A stretch of 64,000 nucleotides of DNA from Acephala macrosclerotiorum (lineage: Eukaryota > Ascomycota > Leotiomycetes > Helotiales > Mollisiaceae), in the NCBI GenBank assembly GCA_014904845.1, contig MU119254.1, positions 62,001-126,000 on the forward strand, given 5' to 3'. Position 1 is the first letter of the stretch. Every line of letters begins with the position of its first letter. Below are positions 31,926-42,949 of this stretch, piece by piece. Made by a program: the position numbers and the translations under genes. The notes beneath the pieces were generated by a model. It ran no database searches. It saw only the letters and a program-made list of their open reading frames with translations, and was not told where the DNA came from.

Positions 31926-33844
31926 ATGTATCCAGCTCTTCCAAAATCTCAGTCTAGCCAGTCAAATACCATCCGGCTACTTCATCTCCACCCTAGCATC
32001 CAAAATGCAGTCATCGAATTTGATCTCGAAGTCGTTGATCTTGAAGCTCAGCCTCGATTCGAAGCCTTGTCATACGTCTGGGGGAATCCGCATCCACGAC
32101 AAACCGTAATATGCAATGGCCAACCACATTCCATGACGCCAAACCTAGCACTTCCCCTCAGACGTCTAAGATCTCTGGACACAGCCAGAATTGTCTGGAT
32201 CGATGCCATCTCTGTGAATCAAGAAGACCTTGGGGAAAGATCGCAACAAGTACAGCTGATGAGAACCATATATAACCAAGCTTAGAAAGTAGTTGTCTAG
32301 CTTAGTGAAGACGAAGGACTTGCTGCAATAGCAGTCGAGGCTATTAAAACGTTTGTGCAAGAGTGCCGTGCCGAACTCCAAACATCACTGGACGAGATTG
32401 ATTTGGATTCGAATTCTCCCATTGACCTCCAACTACGGAGTTATCAAACTGCAACTCAAAAGATTCAGCGCCCAAGTCCAGTCCAAACGCCGAGTGAGTG
32501 GGAGGCTATGGAGTGGTTCTTTGACCGACCTTGGTGGTCGGGGGTCTGGGTCATACAGGAAGTGGCATTCGCTCCAGCTGTGATATATGTTGGTACGTTT
32601 GAAATTGGCTGGAAGGAGGTTGCTGTTGCCGCCACGTGGATCAATTAGAATGTGACCCACCCTCCTCAACGCGGGCTGGTAAACATATATTCGAGAGCGG
32701 AGGAGATCTTTGATCAAAGGGGGAAGACTGGAGCCTATCTCGAGGATTTTGTCGCTAGGGATTTGATGAAGTATTCGAACGCGACCGATCCGAGAGACAA
32801 GATCGACCAACTTGGCACCACCTCTACCGACAACCTTCCTCATCCTCTCACCCGCCGAGCCATCTGAATCCAAGCCGAGATCTTGACTCCTGAACATCAA
32901 ATCACGACTCACCTATGTTCCCCATCCATCATCACTCGTTCAATTCGTTGCCTTGTGCCATGCAAACAACGCTTGGTATTGCATGGCAAGGCGGGGGTGA
33001 ATTCGTGGATAGTTGTCGCCCTTCCGTGTGGTTTGTGTACAGGTATTGCCCCTCGCCGGTATCCCTGGTGATACCAACAATCAGGATTGCGAAAACCCCC
33101 TCGTAGACATATGGTGCGACTTGGTAACTGGTTACGGTTGTCGACATCTGTCCTTCGCAAAGGACAAATTGCTAGCAAGTGCAGGAGTGGCTGTAGAACT
33201 TCACAAGCTATTTCCAGATGTCTATGATGTCTATCTTGCAGGAATATGGAAAAGTGCCATCTCTCATCAATTAGCTTGGAGAAGCACTGAACTTTTAGCT
33301 GAACAGAAAGAGCATGTATCATTGGATCTTTCCGACATTCCAACCCGGTCATGGGCTTCTGCTCTTGGTCAAGTTTCTATCGAAAATTGGTTGATGCCAT
33401 ATAGTGGAAATAGCGGTCCGGCCCAAATATCTATCTCCACCATTTGGGGATGTAAATGGCAAGAGCTTAGTTTTATCTGCGAAACTCGTCAAACTTAAGA
33501 GAACTGGCCTTTTCGCTGAAATTCCATGGGAGATCCACTTGGACAAGCGGCAAATTGACCAGTCAATTTCAAGCCCCCAAAGCATTAACGAATTGCTTGA
33601 TTATGATCTCTCCAAAACGACAGATATATGGTTCATGTTGGTAGGGCGGACGCTGATGGCAGACCACCATGTTGGCTTAATTCTTGCCAAGTCCGAAAAT
33701 AGTTTTGAATGAGTGGGGTATTTCGAAGAGCCTAGATTAGAGTATTCAAACCACGATGATTCAGACACCATCTTTGTTCACAAATCAGACAGCATTCGAG
33801 AATTTCTATTGAGGATAAGAAGAACTGAGGCATATATTGTTTGA
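31926..33844 (+). pseudogene. second HET-domain gene, inactivated
   Basis: Starts at the ATG at 31926 (MYPALPKSQSSQSNTIRLLH) and carries the HET blocks RFEALSYVWGNP, LALPLRRLRSLDTARIVWID, ISVNQEDLGERSQQVQLM and WFFDRPWWSGVWVIQEVAFA. In-frame TAG stops are at 32283, 32298 and 32646, in places where Trp is expected (A.KVVV.LSED; TWIN.NVTH). The middle part after 32867 is scrambled. The C-terminal portion resumes in other frames (RHLSFAKDKLLASAGVAVEL, then GKSLVLSAKLVKLKRTGLFA) and crosses one TGA at 33710, where CGA (Arg) would fit FE.VGYFEEP. The last codons end naturally in a TGA at 33842-33844. The gene is unlike the first HET locus in sequence type, so the two are not recent tandem copies. 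Confidence 0.85.
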
Positions 33845-34207
33845 GCTGCTCTTAGAATCTGACAATAGTTGTCCTATCACCAACTATTTCGAATCATTTG
33901 GTCACCTCGCAGTCTTCAAGCCCAGAATCGGGAATTCGCGTCGACGACGAACGTAAAGGCTTGCTAGGCGGTGAATCATTTCATTGTTCCGTAGGGGCAG
34001 TGACGGGTGCGAGCAATGTGGTTGTGTAGTCCAAGATGCATTACAATTCATATCTTCGTCCCATTCAAGAAGCTATTCAGAATTGACTATATACACGTCC
34101 ACGTCCGGGATTGATCTTTTGTGCTACCTCACAAACACAAGCAAAATATTGATCGCCATCAGTGGTTCTTGGATGAAACACCACCAAGAACTTGAAGGCT
34201 CCCCAAC
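33845..34207. other. convergent intergenic region
   Basis: 363 bp between the 3' end of the second HET pseudogene and the 3' end of the permease gene. No gene is seen. Confidence 0.45.
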
Positions 34208-35890
34208 TCAACGGCCAACCTTCTTCAACTCAAGCCATCTCAACGGCGGAAAAACAATCATCGCCCAAGAAACACCCACCCAAATCCCCAAATCAGTTCC
34301 ATACTCACCCACCATCTTCGCAATCGGCCCAACATACCAAATTTGATACATACTGATAATGCTGCCCGCCCATCCAATCAAGAATGCCGCCAGCGCAGCG
34401 ATTCCAATTGGCAACTTACTTCGATCTTTCCAAGCAGTCCAATCAAACCCACTAGTCCTCCTGAAAATAAGATGTTCTTCCAACACAATGGTCAGGTAGA
34501 TAGTAACCCAATACCCCATCAATGCCAAAAAATTCTCAAAGATATCAAAAAGGTGATTTCGTCCCCCTAACGCACAAGCAGTATAAACAACCACGCAAAC
34601 ACAAGACAGGAACCATCTCGGAAGTTTAGCAAGCTGTCGTCCCATAATCTGGAATCCGAGCGTAGCGGAATACGTTCCTGGGATGTTGTTCGCAATCAAC
34701 CCAAACGCCACAATCACGCCTAAAAACTTGCCAAAGCCTCCAAGACCGGCATAGCCGGCCATGATGAGGGCGCCGGATGAGGTGTCGTAGGCGTCTAGCC
34801 AGGAGGTGTTGGAGAATGTTCCGGATGCGAGGCCGACGCCTAGGAGGTTTGCGAAGGCGAGGGCGAGGGCGATACCACAGATGGTCATGGTAAAGGTTTT
34901 CCATTTCTGGGTGGTGGGTGGGTAGTAGACGTAGTAATCGGCCGCTGCGGGAGCCCAGGCTACCGCGGAGGAGAGACAGAGAGAAAAGAATGAGAGGCGG
35001 TTGCCGTTTATTGTTTCTTTGTTGCCGACTGAGGTGATGGAAGTGTCGAAAGTGGGACCAGCGCTTCCGACCAGGACGAAGATGGCTACGAGTTGAGGTG
35101 CCCATGCCCATCTATGTATGTTATTAGAAGATGAGTTGATGGAGAGAATTTGGAAAGGAGGTTTACCTCTCATATTTCTGAAAGATCGACATGCCAAATA
35201 CGGTGACAACCCATGTGATGGCAGCAACAATGATGATTCCGGCAACAACACTAATGTTTCCTCCAGACACAGCTGATAGGATTTGGCCTCCGATCAGACA
35301 ATCAATCATTCCATAGCCAAGCATGATTACGATGTTGAGAAGGCATGCAATCTTGCTAGGATAATATCCCATGAAGTACCTAGCTATGACCTGTTCCAAT
35401 AGTCAGTATCACATGTTTAAACACATTAAAGTGCATTCAAGATGCTAACCATTGTGCGATTGCCACTCTCCGGACCAAATGTGCTCATATAAGCCGCACC
35501 AGCAGACCCAAGCAAAGCACCAAACGCAGCACAAAGCGCCGAATCCGTAAACCCCAAATCATAACTTAACGGACCCAACATGCCCACCGCAATATTATTA
35601 GCCGTGATATTAGTGCTGAACCAAAGCAGCAGCATTTGCATATACTTTGCCCCAGTAATCCCATGGCGTTCCTCCTCCGTCACCCTCTCAATACCTCTTT
35701 GTTCAAGGAACTTGATAGAGAGGACCTTCTCATTCAATCGTTCGAAGAAGCCTCTCGATGTAGCAGGGGTTGGGGATGGAGATGTACGTTTCTCTGCATC
35801 GTCGAGGGAGAGGGATTCATCTGCAGTTGTTGGCTGGGTTGCGATATCTCGTTTCACACCCTTCTCCTCGTCGCCCACCGAGTCTACCAT
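34208..35890 (-). CDS. NCS1 purine-cytosine permease (Fcy2/FcyB-like)
   Basis: Three exons join in phase: 35890-35450, 35390-35167 and 35111-34208, with introns of 59 and 55 nt (GTTAGC..CAG; GTAAAC..TAG). The product has 522 aa, the usual length. A cytosolic N-tail contains GIERVTEEERHGITGAKYMQ. About 12 transmembrane helices follow, with the NCS1 signatures LLLWFSTNITANNIAVGMLG in helix 1, YYPSKIACLLNIVIMLGYGM, SSAVAWAPAAADYYVYYPPT and NNIPGTYSATLGFQIMGRQL. NCS1 permeases of this branch are plasma-membrane proton symporters for cytosine, adenine, guanine and hypoxanthine. Key features are complete, so the gene appears functional. No neighbouring purine-pathway gene is evident other than the distant amidohydrolase. 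Confidence 0.93.
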
Positions 35891-37310
35891 GGTTGCGATA
35901 GCGATACGGAAGTAAGGAGTGTAGGAAAGAAATGGATCAAAAGGTCCGACTCATGTGAAGGATGTGAAAACAAACAAAAGAAAGTTTTTGATGTCGATCA
36001 GTTGAAGAACCGAGGGACAAGAAATCAGTTCAATGGGGAAGCACCGGAAGACTCACTAAGAGTTTTCCCGCACCCCAGGGGAGCGAAAGTGGGGTATGAA
36101 TAGTGGGGTATGAATCTTTCAAGAATTTATTGATTGACGAATTGAATGGTGTGGATGTGATGTATCATGTCTTTCGTGCCTGATCGTACGAGTTGGCAAA
36201 TGACCTGCCTAAAGTGGTCTCGCTTCGCCTGCAGGTTCACCGGTACTTTAAGCATCTACATATTGACTTCCCGAAACTCTCCAAACTTTTGAGTAGGCTC
36301 AGTAGGGAAAGTCTAATTGATTTTAATGCCGATCAGCGCGCATATATCTATCCCCTAAATCCTTTAGTTGACATGTTGGTTGAGAGTATGGAGGAACCTC
36401 CTAGCACCACTTGAGTGCCTCAAACGAGAGCCGTCTCCGTGTCGCAACCCGACCCGACTCTGCATAATGGTTACACGAATCCGCCGCGACGGGTTCCACT
36501 TGTAAACCAAGCTTTCTCAAGCTTCCGTGGTTCCTGTCTAGCTTTCAATTGGCAAATAACTACGACGAAATCCCCCCCTGCGGGCCGCCCCCAGTCGACT
36601 CTAGTGTTGATATAGCAGGTCTGTCCGCAATCTGCCCCGCAGCAGGATTCGCTTGTCGGGGGTGGAAACTGGACTTCATGCCACATCTATGCAGGAACCC
36701 ACAAATATGGAAACCAATTCCTATCAAAGGGAAGAAAGGAAACGTGTGCATCGCTTAGCCTTCTGGTTGGTATCAAATTGCAATATAGATAGCGTTTGAT
36801 GGTTCGAGCATTCATCTAATGCAAAGCACAGATCAAGTTAAGGCCCCAACCAGAATATTTCTTCAAGGCCGAAAGGCCGAACTATCCAATTGTGAATGAG
36901 AAGATTGAGAATCCACTTTCGCTTTGAGAAATCCCAAAGAAAAAGAAACGTCCCGGGAAGTAGTTCGTTGTCTTTAGCGTGAAGCAACGACGACGTTGGA
37001 AGCATGAAAATAAGACATCCTCTGCAGTTTACAGGCTCGTGGGGGAAAGAGGAGTTAATATGGGAGAGAGACGTTTATATACACTCAAAGGAGGTGAAAC
37101 CGGATATAAAACACCCCACGTGATTCCATCCCTATCTTTCTCATGCTAGGCTTTCAGGATTCATAAGAGGGTCCTTGGCCATCCCCACTTGCTTAGGCCA
37201 AACGGTCAAACCTGGAGCTTGAGCCTTGTGGACTCTGGATCGTCACTTGTCTTTCTTGAAAAAGCAATTGTTGTACACGACTTTTTATTCATACTCACTT
37301 GCGAATCGTT
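35891..37310. other. divergent intergenic region, 1.4 kb
   Basis: This lies between the permease (minus) and the rhodopsin-domain gene (plus). It should hold both promoters. CACGTGATT occurs near 37118. The short frames around 36193-36760 have no recognisable content. Confidence 0.45.
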
Positions 37311-38957
37311 ATGGCCAACGATGGTGGAGGCTCGCCTCAGGACTTGGTTGTGCAAACATGGATTATGTACAGTATCGCTATAACGCTTTATCTGATGAGA
37401 TTGTACGTCATCCTTTGACTGTGGCCTTTGCTTTCTAGCAGAAACATTTCTGTAGAATGACTGACATGCAACAGATATGCTCGTTACATTCGACTTGGTT
37501 TCAAATGGCAGATCGAAGATTACCTTATGGTGCTGGCAGCTGTAGGTAGCCCAACAATATTCTCTCGACTTCCGAACTTCGAGCAAAGTGGCTAACAAGT
37601 GGCTTCTTTCATTAGGCTTGGTATACCACCATGTGCGTTACGAACATTGCCATCATCCAAGGTGGAGGAAGTAGTCTCTATCTTCCAGGACAATTCGAAA
37701 CTTTCACTGCGGCAGACATCGCCGACCGAATTAAAGGATCCAAGATCGAGTTTGCTTCAGAAATGGTAAAGAAATAAACTCTTTTGAAATCCTGGAGACT
37801 TCTTGCAACTAACACCTTGCTTTAGTGTATGCTAAATACTATGTATACCCTCAAAGCTTGCATGCTTTTGATTTACTTCCAGCTCACGTAAGTGTCCCCA
37901 TCTACAACCTTGATGAAAGAAGCTGCAGGTTGACATCTTTATGCTTCAGATCAAACTTAAAACAACACACCCTCGTGAAACTATGCGCTGGATATACATT
38001 CTTGGGGTGGCTGGCAACAGTGCTGGTCCTCTTCTTTAACTGTCATCCATTCTCTGGATACTGGACTTTACCACCACCACAACAAGAAGTACGCCGAATT
38101 TCCATAATTCTGTCTCAGACTTAGGACAACTTGCAAGTTGCTTGGAGCATTAGCACTCCTCTATTCTATACATTCCTTTAGTTTACTGAATGATGCTAAC
38201 TTAAGACCTGACACCAGTGCGCCACCTACTTCCGCTACGAAGTCACCCAAGCCGTTTTCAATATTTCCTCAGATCTCACCATAATCTGTGTCATCCTCCC
38301 CATGCTCTTCCGCGTCCGCATGCCCTGGAAAACAAAAGTCCCACTCCTCTTCATCTTCTCTATGGGTCTCGTAGTTGTACGTCTCTTTTTCCGTAACTCC
38401 TTCTTCCCTTCCCCTTCTCCCTTCCCCTCCCAACCTCCAAACTCAATCCCCCCAACGCTCAAATTCCCAGAATACTAATATCTTGGGGGAAGGTAATCTG
38501 CGCTTGCACCTCGAAATACTTCACCTTTCGTGACATCTGGGACGACTCCTACCAATTCTGGTACCTCCGCGAAGCCTCCATCGCAATGTACACCACCAAC
38601 CTCCCCTACGTCTGGTCACTCGCCCGACAAACATTCCGCGTTCTGCGGTCTACAGAAAACACCCATACCCCAAATGCCTATGGCAATGTGTCGAATTTAC
38701 AATCAAAGTCTGGCGGACAGGGGAGGAATAAGTATAATAATCTTGATATGGCGGATGCGAGTGGATTGGGGAGGACAGAGAGTGAGGAGCATATTATTGA
38801 GATGAAGGGATTGGCGATGGGGGGAATGGAGATGAGGCCGGATGGGAGTGAGACTATTAGTTGGGCGCAGAGTGATGGGGTGGGGGAGGGGAGGGAGGGG
38901 GTGAAGGGGGGGATACAGAAGACTGTTGAGGTTACGGTTAAGAAGGATGGGGATTGA
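37311..38957 (+). CDS. fungal rhodopsin-domain integral membrane protein (PTH11-like)
   Basis: Seven exons join in phase: 37311-37402, 37475-37541, 37616-37765, 37826-37887, 37950-38088, 38218-38376 and 38493-38957, giving 377 aa. Several introns have clear CTAAC/CTAAT branch sites (for example GCTAAC before 37616). The product has about seven hydrophobic segments, among them TWIMYSIAITLYLMRLYARY, EDYLMVLAAAWYTTMCVTNI, KLCAGYTFLGWLATVLVLFF and TQAVFNISSDLTIICVILPM. The last is a signature of the fungal rhodopsin-like/PTH11-related family (SDLxIxxLPMP-type). No CFEM domain is present. The C-terminal cytosolic tail is Gly/Ser/Glu-rich. The family is thought to include GPCR-like sensors; no ligand is known. 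Confidence 0.88.
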
Positions 38958-39660
38958 TGATGGGAGGAAATAGGCTTCATAAATGGATGTATATATAATG
39001 AGCGAATGGATGATCGTACGTTAGATGAGGTAATGGGGCGCTGGGTACGAATGGGAAGAATTTCTTTGCTATGCTAGGTTGTTCTTGAGATTCTAATCAT
39101 TGAATGAAGAGTATCCCATCGCACGTCTTGTTGATTGCACAAAACGTTTGAATGAAATTTAATTGAGTATTTGATAGAGAAACTGCAGTTTGCAAACAAG
39201 ACACTTTTGGGGAGTCAGCACTTCGCTTCTTCCTGGTTTCTCAGCAAGTTTTCCGTCGACATTGACAAACACTAGCTGATACCCATGGTAACATCATGCT
39301 ACTGCCAACTTTCCTTATTCAGGCTCAGACAGCGATTAGTTTTTATGAGGGCGCGTTTAAGTGATTGAAATGCACTATCTAACCGGGAGCGAGGGTTATG
39401 ATTAGCTCGAATAAGAGTCCCACGGTCTAAGATTTGACAACATAGCAATCTAAAGCCTTCAAATAGAGAATATACGTTTTATTCAAAATCTCAACATCAA
39501 GTCTTTAGCATTAATGATCGATTATAAAAATTTCCGACATCCTTAATTACAACCACCTCTAAGCCAGATCCAAACATTATAACCGAGCTTTCACAACCTA
39601 TCCCTCCATCAACCCCCAAAACGGCAAATCTAAACATCACAACCAAACTCTCAAAACCAT
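38958..39660. other. convergent intergenic region
   Basis: 703 bp between the 3' ends of the rhodopsin-domain gene and the methyltransferase gene. Nothing gene-like is seen; the last 150 bp are A/C-rich on the plus strand. Confidence 0.45.
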
Positions 39661-40900
39661 CTACTTCCCCTCACCCACCACAAAAACTCCTCCCCAGACC
39701 GCCATACACCTCACCCCCTCCATTCCTCCAATCGCATCAACAGAAGACTTCAAAGCATCAAACATCGCTTCCGTGACAGTCTCTTCTTTTCCCTTCCTCT
39801 CATCCACCACCCCTCCCTCCCCTTTTCCTTTAAACAACTCACCCAACTCCTCCTCCCTCCTCCCCTCTCTCAGTAAATCCCTAACCTCCCAATACGCATC
39901 TCTCAACCCCTCCGCATCCATCAACTCTTCTTTCTCCAGCTGTAATTTCCCCCCAGACGAAGTCTTCACCGCGTCTTTGATCTGTGAAGGAGAGAGGACG
40001 GTACGGATATTGCCACTGCTTTCAACCTCACGTTTCGATTCCAGATGCGTACAGAGGAGAGCGGCGAGGATATGTGGGAATGATTGTGTCGGGTGGGTGA
40101 GCGAGGGGTGCAGGGACCATTCGGCTATGCCGAGATGGTGGGAATGTGGGGTGAGGGCTGTGATTAGGGTGGGGAGGGAGGAGGGAGTGGCGAAGTAGTA
40201 TATGCAGTCTGATGGGGTGTTAGTGGTGTTGGTGGAGAGAAGGCATAGGGAGGGAAGAAAGGGGAGGCTTACGGCTGAGAACTATATAGTCATATGCAGG
40301 ACCGGTGTATGAATTCAGGTACTCAATTGGATCCATAGGAGTATAGAACGTGATTTGCGGCCCCACAGGGGAGGATTTGATGTCCGCTTGTGCTTGTCCG
40401 AGAGTTGACGGTGATCCTATGTTGTTCTTAGCTTCTGCCAAATTGCATCTGTCGGAGCGAACGCAGCAGCATTGTCGCGTGCTTAAAGCACATGACTCTC
40501 AAAAGCGTATATAGCTAGCTTCTTCGTACGAGATTCTGGATCATTCCTTTCGAAATACACAATATGAGCATATAACGGCATTAGGGTTATAATGCTATGT
40601 GCTTCCTATGTGACCAGTCCTAGCCTTCCGACAGCATCAATTCTATTCCACTTTGGAACTTGATTGTGGGTTCTCTTCCCGTAAAATAGTACAAGGAGAA
40701 TGGGTTTTGAAAAGGGAAAATGAAAGATATCGGTACTCACCATAATCCAAACTCCCCGGATCCAAAGCATCAACATGTCCCTCTTTTCCCACAGCATCAG
40801 CAAGCACAACAGTAGTGTCTCCTTGTCCGCATCCAATTTCCAGGACGTGAGATCCGGGACTTATGCCCCAAAATTGCATGAGACGAAGGCGGTGATCCAT
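39661..40900 (-). CDS. SAM-dependent methyltransferase, N-terminus uncertain
   Basis: Three exons are supported: 40741 up to at least 40900, 40416-40273 and 40208-39661, joined in phase with GTGAGT..TAG (324 nt) and GTAAGC..CAG (64 nt) introns. From the first in-frame Met (40900) the protein has 283 aa. The class I methyltransferase motif I is clear: HVLEIGCGQGDTTVVLADAV, followed by the acidic VDALDPGS. YDYIVLSHCIYYFATPSSL and LGIAEWSLHP match later motifs of a fungal small-molecule/protein methyltransferase family. The frame is open upstream to about 41095 with family-like sequence (SSYHIQSHPTTLIDPIQFTT, KAQSLAVRFIEP), so the true start probably lies in a further upstream exon. The first intron is unusually long for this window. 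The substrate is unknown. Confidence 0.8.
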
Positions 40901-41099
40901 TTGAGAAACTAGAGAAGGGGAACTGGTTGATGTGTCAGTGGGAGATGGCTCGATGAAGCGGACGGCGAGGGATTGGGCTTTTGTGGTGAATTGTATTGGG
41001 TCTATGAGGGTTGTTGGATGACTCTGGATATGATAGGAAGAATGGGAATAAAGAAACTCTTGAGATAGTGATGGCTTGTATTGAGAAAAAGATGTACGT

Positions 41100-42949
41100 C
41101 AAATGAGACTTTGGTTGATCATATCAATCTGAGTGATATATTTGATGATTTTGATGAGCTGGTTAGTTGATTAAAGTGATGAGATCTAGCTAGGTGCGGG
41201 GACATTAATATCCATTGCAGTGCTTACTCAGCACTAAAGCCATTCTTATATGCAACGGCTTGTACTACACATCAGAAATCTCTTCATTGAAAGCCTTCCT
41301 CGTACATACCCGATATGATGAATAAAGATTTGAATGACTCAGAGCACGTGACCGTCTTCCCTTTCCTGTTCTGCACCTTCATGCAACTATCTCTACTTAG
41401 ACTCACAGTAGCACAAAGCTCAAGTTTTTCCACTTGGAGAATATGCGCAGCTCGTCCTCAAGATGCAGCGGGGTCTCGCCCCTTTTGACTCACGGTTCGC
41501 CTGGGCCGATGGTCCCACACCATTGCGCAACCAACACACCCATCGCCTCAAGCGAGAAAGGCAACACGAGAAGAGGAAATCCGAAACCGTTCTTTTAAGC
41601 TCTTCCCCCGAGATGCGGATCTAGTGGCTTGCTGTGCACCAAATAAGGCTCGCAAAGCAAGGTGAGTGATTGAATGTATCGACGTAGCGTCGGATAGATT
41701 GCGGATTGCGAAATCAAGATGCGATGGCATGAAGATCACGTGCCTGAATTGGAAGGTCGTGTTGAGAGTGGTGCGATGGGTACCTAGGTGAGGCGGCCGC
41801 AGCTATTCTTCGAGAGGAAGAGGTGAGGGAGGGAATTTTCTCTGCAGGCTTCGACGCAGGTTACCGTCAACGGAAGGGAAAGGGAAGGGAAGGAAAGGAA
41901 AGGCGAAGTGTGAGTCTTGCGTGAGTCAAGTGCTGACATTGGCTGCAGGAACTTGGTACTGTGCTACCCAAAGTCTGGTCTCGGGAATGGGTCTCGTGCT
42001 CCATTCCCGTAGCGATTATTTGGCTGATGGTAGTGCTGATGGCTGCTGATGGGAGTGTTGAAGGGATGGCATTACTAAGATTCTGGGCGGTGGGGTGATA
42101 GAGCGTAAACCTTCGTCCGGTCATCCAGGACACCACCACCATAGCACGGCATTACTTGAAAGTGTGTGGCATGCCACGATATCGCACCTTTACCATGCGG
42201 TAAGTGAGTCTACGGCGCGGAAAAGATAGGGTAGCTAGATCTCAGCGCACTCGAGCGACGTCCAAGATTGATTAAGTGAGGGGTATCGTCACGGGAATTT
42301 GACGTGGTGATAGGCTGGAATTAGAGGGTGAAGGAGACGCTTCAAGCTTTGTCTGGCGTGGTGGTTGGCTCGAGGTACAGGTATGGTATTGTGGCAAAAA
42401 GGGAAGTTCTGCGCGTGGGATACATACGAAAATACTTGATTCGCCAGAGGTACTGGTAGAAAACGCACAGAGTGGCGTGTGGTGTGGGGTGGGTGGCGAA
42501 AGAGAGGATGGTGTTTGGGCGGGTATTTTTGAACTGCAGATTGTGTCTTTTTTCAGGGGAAAGACAGGCTGGAAAAAGAAAGATAATCTGAAACACTTGA
42601 TTTACTGGACTCAATCAGACTCAAGCTACGAATAGCAGGCCGGATGTGCCATCTGATGGAAACGTGCATCCTAGGTCGTACAAAGTCCGTGTATAGGAGG
42701 TGCAAGGTTCTCAGGGCTGATATCCTGAAGGTAATGCGATGCAAATATATGATTCGTATGCTCTATTCGTAAGCCCTGATCGGGCTCTCGATGTAAGGGA
42801 TAGTTTCCCATTCCTAAATGCACTATTAATTACTTGCAAGCATTGGCAAATCATTCCTGGATCTCATTTGACGAAAGTAGCTCGTTAGAATTACTAGCCT
42901 TTTCGATCGAATTATTAATAATGCGCTCAGTTTTACATCGAATAACCGC
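41100..42949. other. long intergenic region, no supported gene
   Basis: About 1.85 kb with no recognisable protein. A 50-codon plus-strand frame starting at 41463 (MQRGLAPFDSRFAW) could be an orphan exon but continues into nothing. A purine-rich GGGAAGGGAAGG tract lies at 41875-41905. CACGTG sites occur near 41345 and 41737. Confidence 0.45.

Noticed and set aside
30459..32648. Reassignment of UAG to tryptophan
   Set aside because: Many Trp codons in the same genes remain TGG, frameshifts are also present, and intact genes in the window use TAG as a normal terminal stop; mutation is simpler.
36193..36758. Short frames between the permease and the rhodopsin-domain gene
   Set aside because: They lack good ATG starts or motifs and overlap on both strands.
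41867..42744. Minus-strand frames of 60-90 codons
   Set aside because: Low-complexity His/Thr/Ser-rich translations without family resemblance.
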